Shown: positions 58,366-59,245 of the stretch, in pieces
Position numbering within the stretch: position 1 is the first letter of the stretch
How the letters are laid out: the number at the start of each line of letters is the position of its first letter
DNA from: an uncultured SAR116 cluster alpha proteobacterium
GTDB lineage: Bacteria; Pseudomonadota; Alphaproteobacteria; Puniceispirillales; Marisalimonadaceae
Direction of reading: 5' to 3'
Assembly (NCBI GenBank): GCA_902539895.1
Contig: CACBMD010000007.1
Location: forward strand, 1-59,245
Length of the DNA stretch: 59,245 nt
Translations under genes and position numbers: made by a program
The notes under the pieces: model-generated
The model's input: only the letters and a program-made list of their open reading frames with translations
Told to the model about the DNA's origin: nothing
Database searches by the model: none

Positions 58366-58400
58366 GGCAACGAGATGCTCTACCACTGAGCTACGCCCGC
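58326..58400 (-). tRNA. tRNA-Gly (GCC anticodon)
   Basis: A 75-nt cloverleaf on the minus strand. The acceptor is GCGGGCG/CGCCCGC, the D-arm is GCTCAGTGGTAGAGC, the anticodon stem TCTCG/CGAGA encloses TTGCCAA (anticodon GCC), the T-arm is GAGTTCGAATCTC, and the CCA end is encoded. It is the intact copy at the integration site; the relic at 40028-40099 derives from the same sequence. Confidence 0.98.
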
Positions 58401-58455
58401 TTGATCGTGTGAAATATAACATCCTAATCAATAGTATCAAGGAAAAACAAAAAAA

Positions 58456-59245
58456 TTATTTATCCCAGTGTTTTTTTATAAAATTATTTATGTTCTCAGA
58501 TATATATATGATCTCGTCTTCTTTTAAATACGGGTGCATAGGTAATGATAAAACATTTTTAGATAAATAATATGTAACGTCTAGGCCACTTTTAGATACT
58601 GGAAATTTACTGTAAGGTTTGTGTTCGTTTAGAGGTATTGGATAATAAACTGCAGAAGGAATGTTTTTTAATTTTAAATATTCTTGTAGTTTATCTCTAT
58701 TGATGTTTTCTGGCAGTATAATTGTATATTGGGCCCAACTACTTTTGAAATTTTTTTGAATTTCCGGCAATTCAATATTGAGGTTTAGAGAGCTTAAGTT
58801 TTTATTATAGTTATTTGCTACTTCTTGCCTTTTTTGCAACTCATCTGGAAATATTTCAAGTTTTTCTAATAATATGGCGGCTTGAATTGTAGACATACGA
58901 GCATTCATTCCTATTCTATCATATTCATACCTTTTTTTCCCCATACCATGTATATGAGAAGAATTTGCTATTTCATAAATTTCTTTATCATTTGTAAAAA
59001 CTGCACCTCCATCTCCATAACAACCAAGGGGCTTTGCAGGAAAGAAAGATGTTGCAGCTACTTCAGATAGATTGCCAACAATTTTATCTTTATATATTCC
59101 TCCAAATGATTGTGCAGCATCATCAAGAACCCATAAATCATTATTTTTTGCAAAATCATTTATTGAATCCATTTCTGCTGGTTGTCCGAACAAACCTACA
59201 GGCATTATACCTTTAACACTAATACCTATGTCTTTGGCAGTCTTT
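58456..59245 (-). CDS. DegT/DnrJ/EryC1 sugar aminotransferase, WbpE-like (5' end outside window)
   Basis: The frame is open to the right edge: codons upstream of the ATG at 59205 continue as ...KDIGISVKGIMPVGLFGQ, so the N-terminal part is missing. The remaining 263 residues match WbpE-type enzymes, which aminate UDP-2-acetamido-3-keto-glucuronate: DDAAQSFGG, the PLP lysine in SFFPAKPLGCYGDGGAVF, AQYT, VYYPIPLNEH and LSLPMHPYL. UDP-glucuronate-type precursors would come from galU and ugd in the core. It starts a reverse-strand glycan locus beyond the island. PglE-like specificity is an alternative. Confidence 0.88.
   Translation of the reverse strand, partial: KTAKDIGISVKGIMPVGLFGQPAEMDSINDFAKNNDLWVLDDAAQSFGGIYKDKIVGNLSEVAATSFFPAKPLGCYGDGGAVFTNDKEIYEIANSSHIHGMGKKRYEYDRIGMNARMSTIQAAILLEKLEIFPDELQKRQEVANNYNKNLSSLNLNIELPEIQKNFKSSWAQYTIILPENINRDKLQEYLKLKNIPSAVYYPIPLNEHKPYSKFPVSKSGLDVTYYLSKNVLSLPMHPYLKEDEIIYISENINNFIKKHWDK

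Noticed and set aside
58160-58570. Plus-strand 136-codon frame across tRNA-Gly
   Set aside because: Its middle (RFELSTFSLATRCSTTELRP) is the familiar artefact peptide read from the antisense of a tRNA gene.

Overview
The window reads as a chromosome segment of an A+T-rich, probably free-living marine alphaproteobacterium. The evidence is the order mnmE-mnmG-rsmG-parA-parB-holA-lptE-leuS with a perfect parS site inside rsmG, a CcrM-type methylase, a DUF3576 lipoprotein, an alphaproteobacterial porin, and a betaine-type ABC transporter close to a DmdA-like DMSP demethylase. Short intergenic gaps, stop/start overlaps and many TTG/GTG starts suit a compact genome. I cannot fix the clade from sequence alone.

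Positions 1-37242 are core genome. In order they hold tRNA modification and chromosome partitioning (mnmE, open at the left edge, to parB); a reverse-strand block holA-lptE-leuS-DUF3576; a porin with a structured leader and its own terminator; yggS and a RibA with a degenerate RibB half; a pseudo-receiver regulator with a JmjC/cupin oxygenase; tRNA-Gln; ispE and a TPR lipoprotein; an odd uracil-DNA glycosylase homologue, a lytic transglycosylase, moaB, rnhB and ccrM; malate synthase G; a sugar-nucleotide group (phosphohexomutase, galU, ugd); a proXWV-type transporter; purT; and a divergent metF/dmdA-like pair.

Positions 37250-58400 are accessory. At 37350-39909 lie small genes of unknown function, including a tandem pair of paralogues and two overlooked micro-ORFs. 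A decayed tRNA-Gly copy at 40028-40099 and an intact tRNA-Gly(GCC) at 58326-58400 share a 42-bp repeat with one mismatch. Both also have the same doublet of TNGTCTACC repeats about 66-69 bp beyond the tRNA 3' end. These are the marks of a tRNA-integrated island of about 18 kb, in which no integrase gene remains.

The island is a surface-glycan cluster. It holds RmlA, RmlB and a WecE-like transaminase (predicted product dTDP-4-amino-4,6-dideoxygalactose), a GT-C-like membrane protein, a GT2 transferase, WbqC, beta-propeller proteins, a NeuD-like acyltransferase, a stand-alone acyl carrier protein, an SDR, a free-standing amino-acid adenylation domain, a small DMT-type membrane protein and three methyltransferases. 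RmlC and RmlD are absent. Together these suggest that an activated amino or hydroxy acid is loaded on a carrier, tailored and attached to an amino sugar. Dead copies of genes, including a GuaA 3' fragment, show repeated recombination. Beyond the intact tRNA, a WbpE-like aminotransferase runs off the right edge and may begin a second glycan locus.
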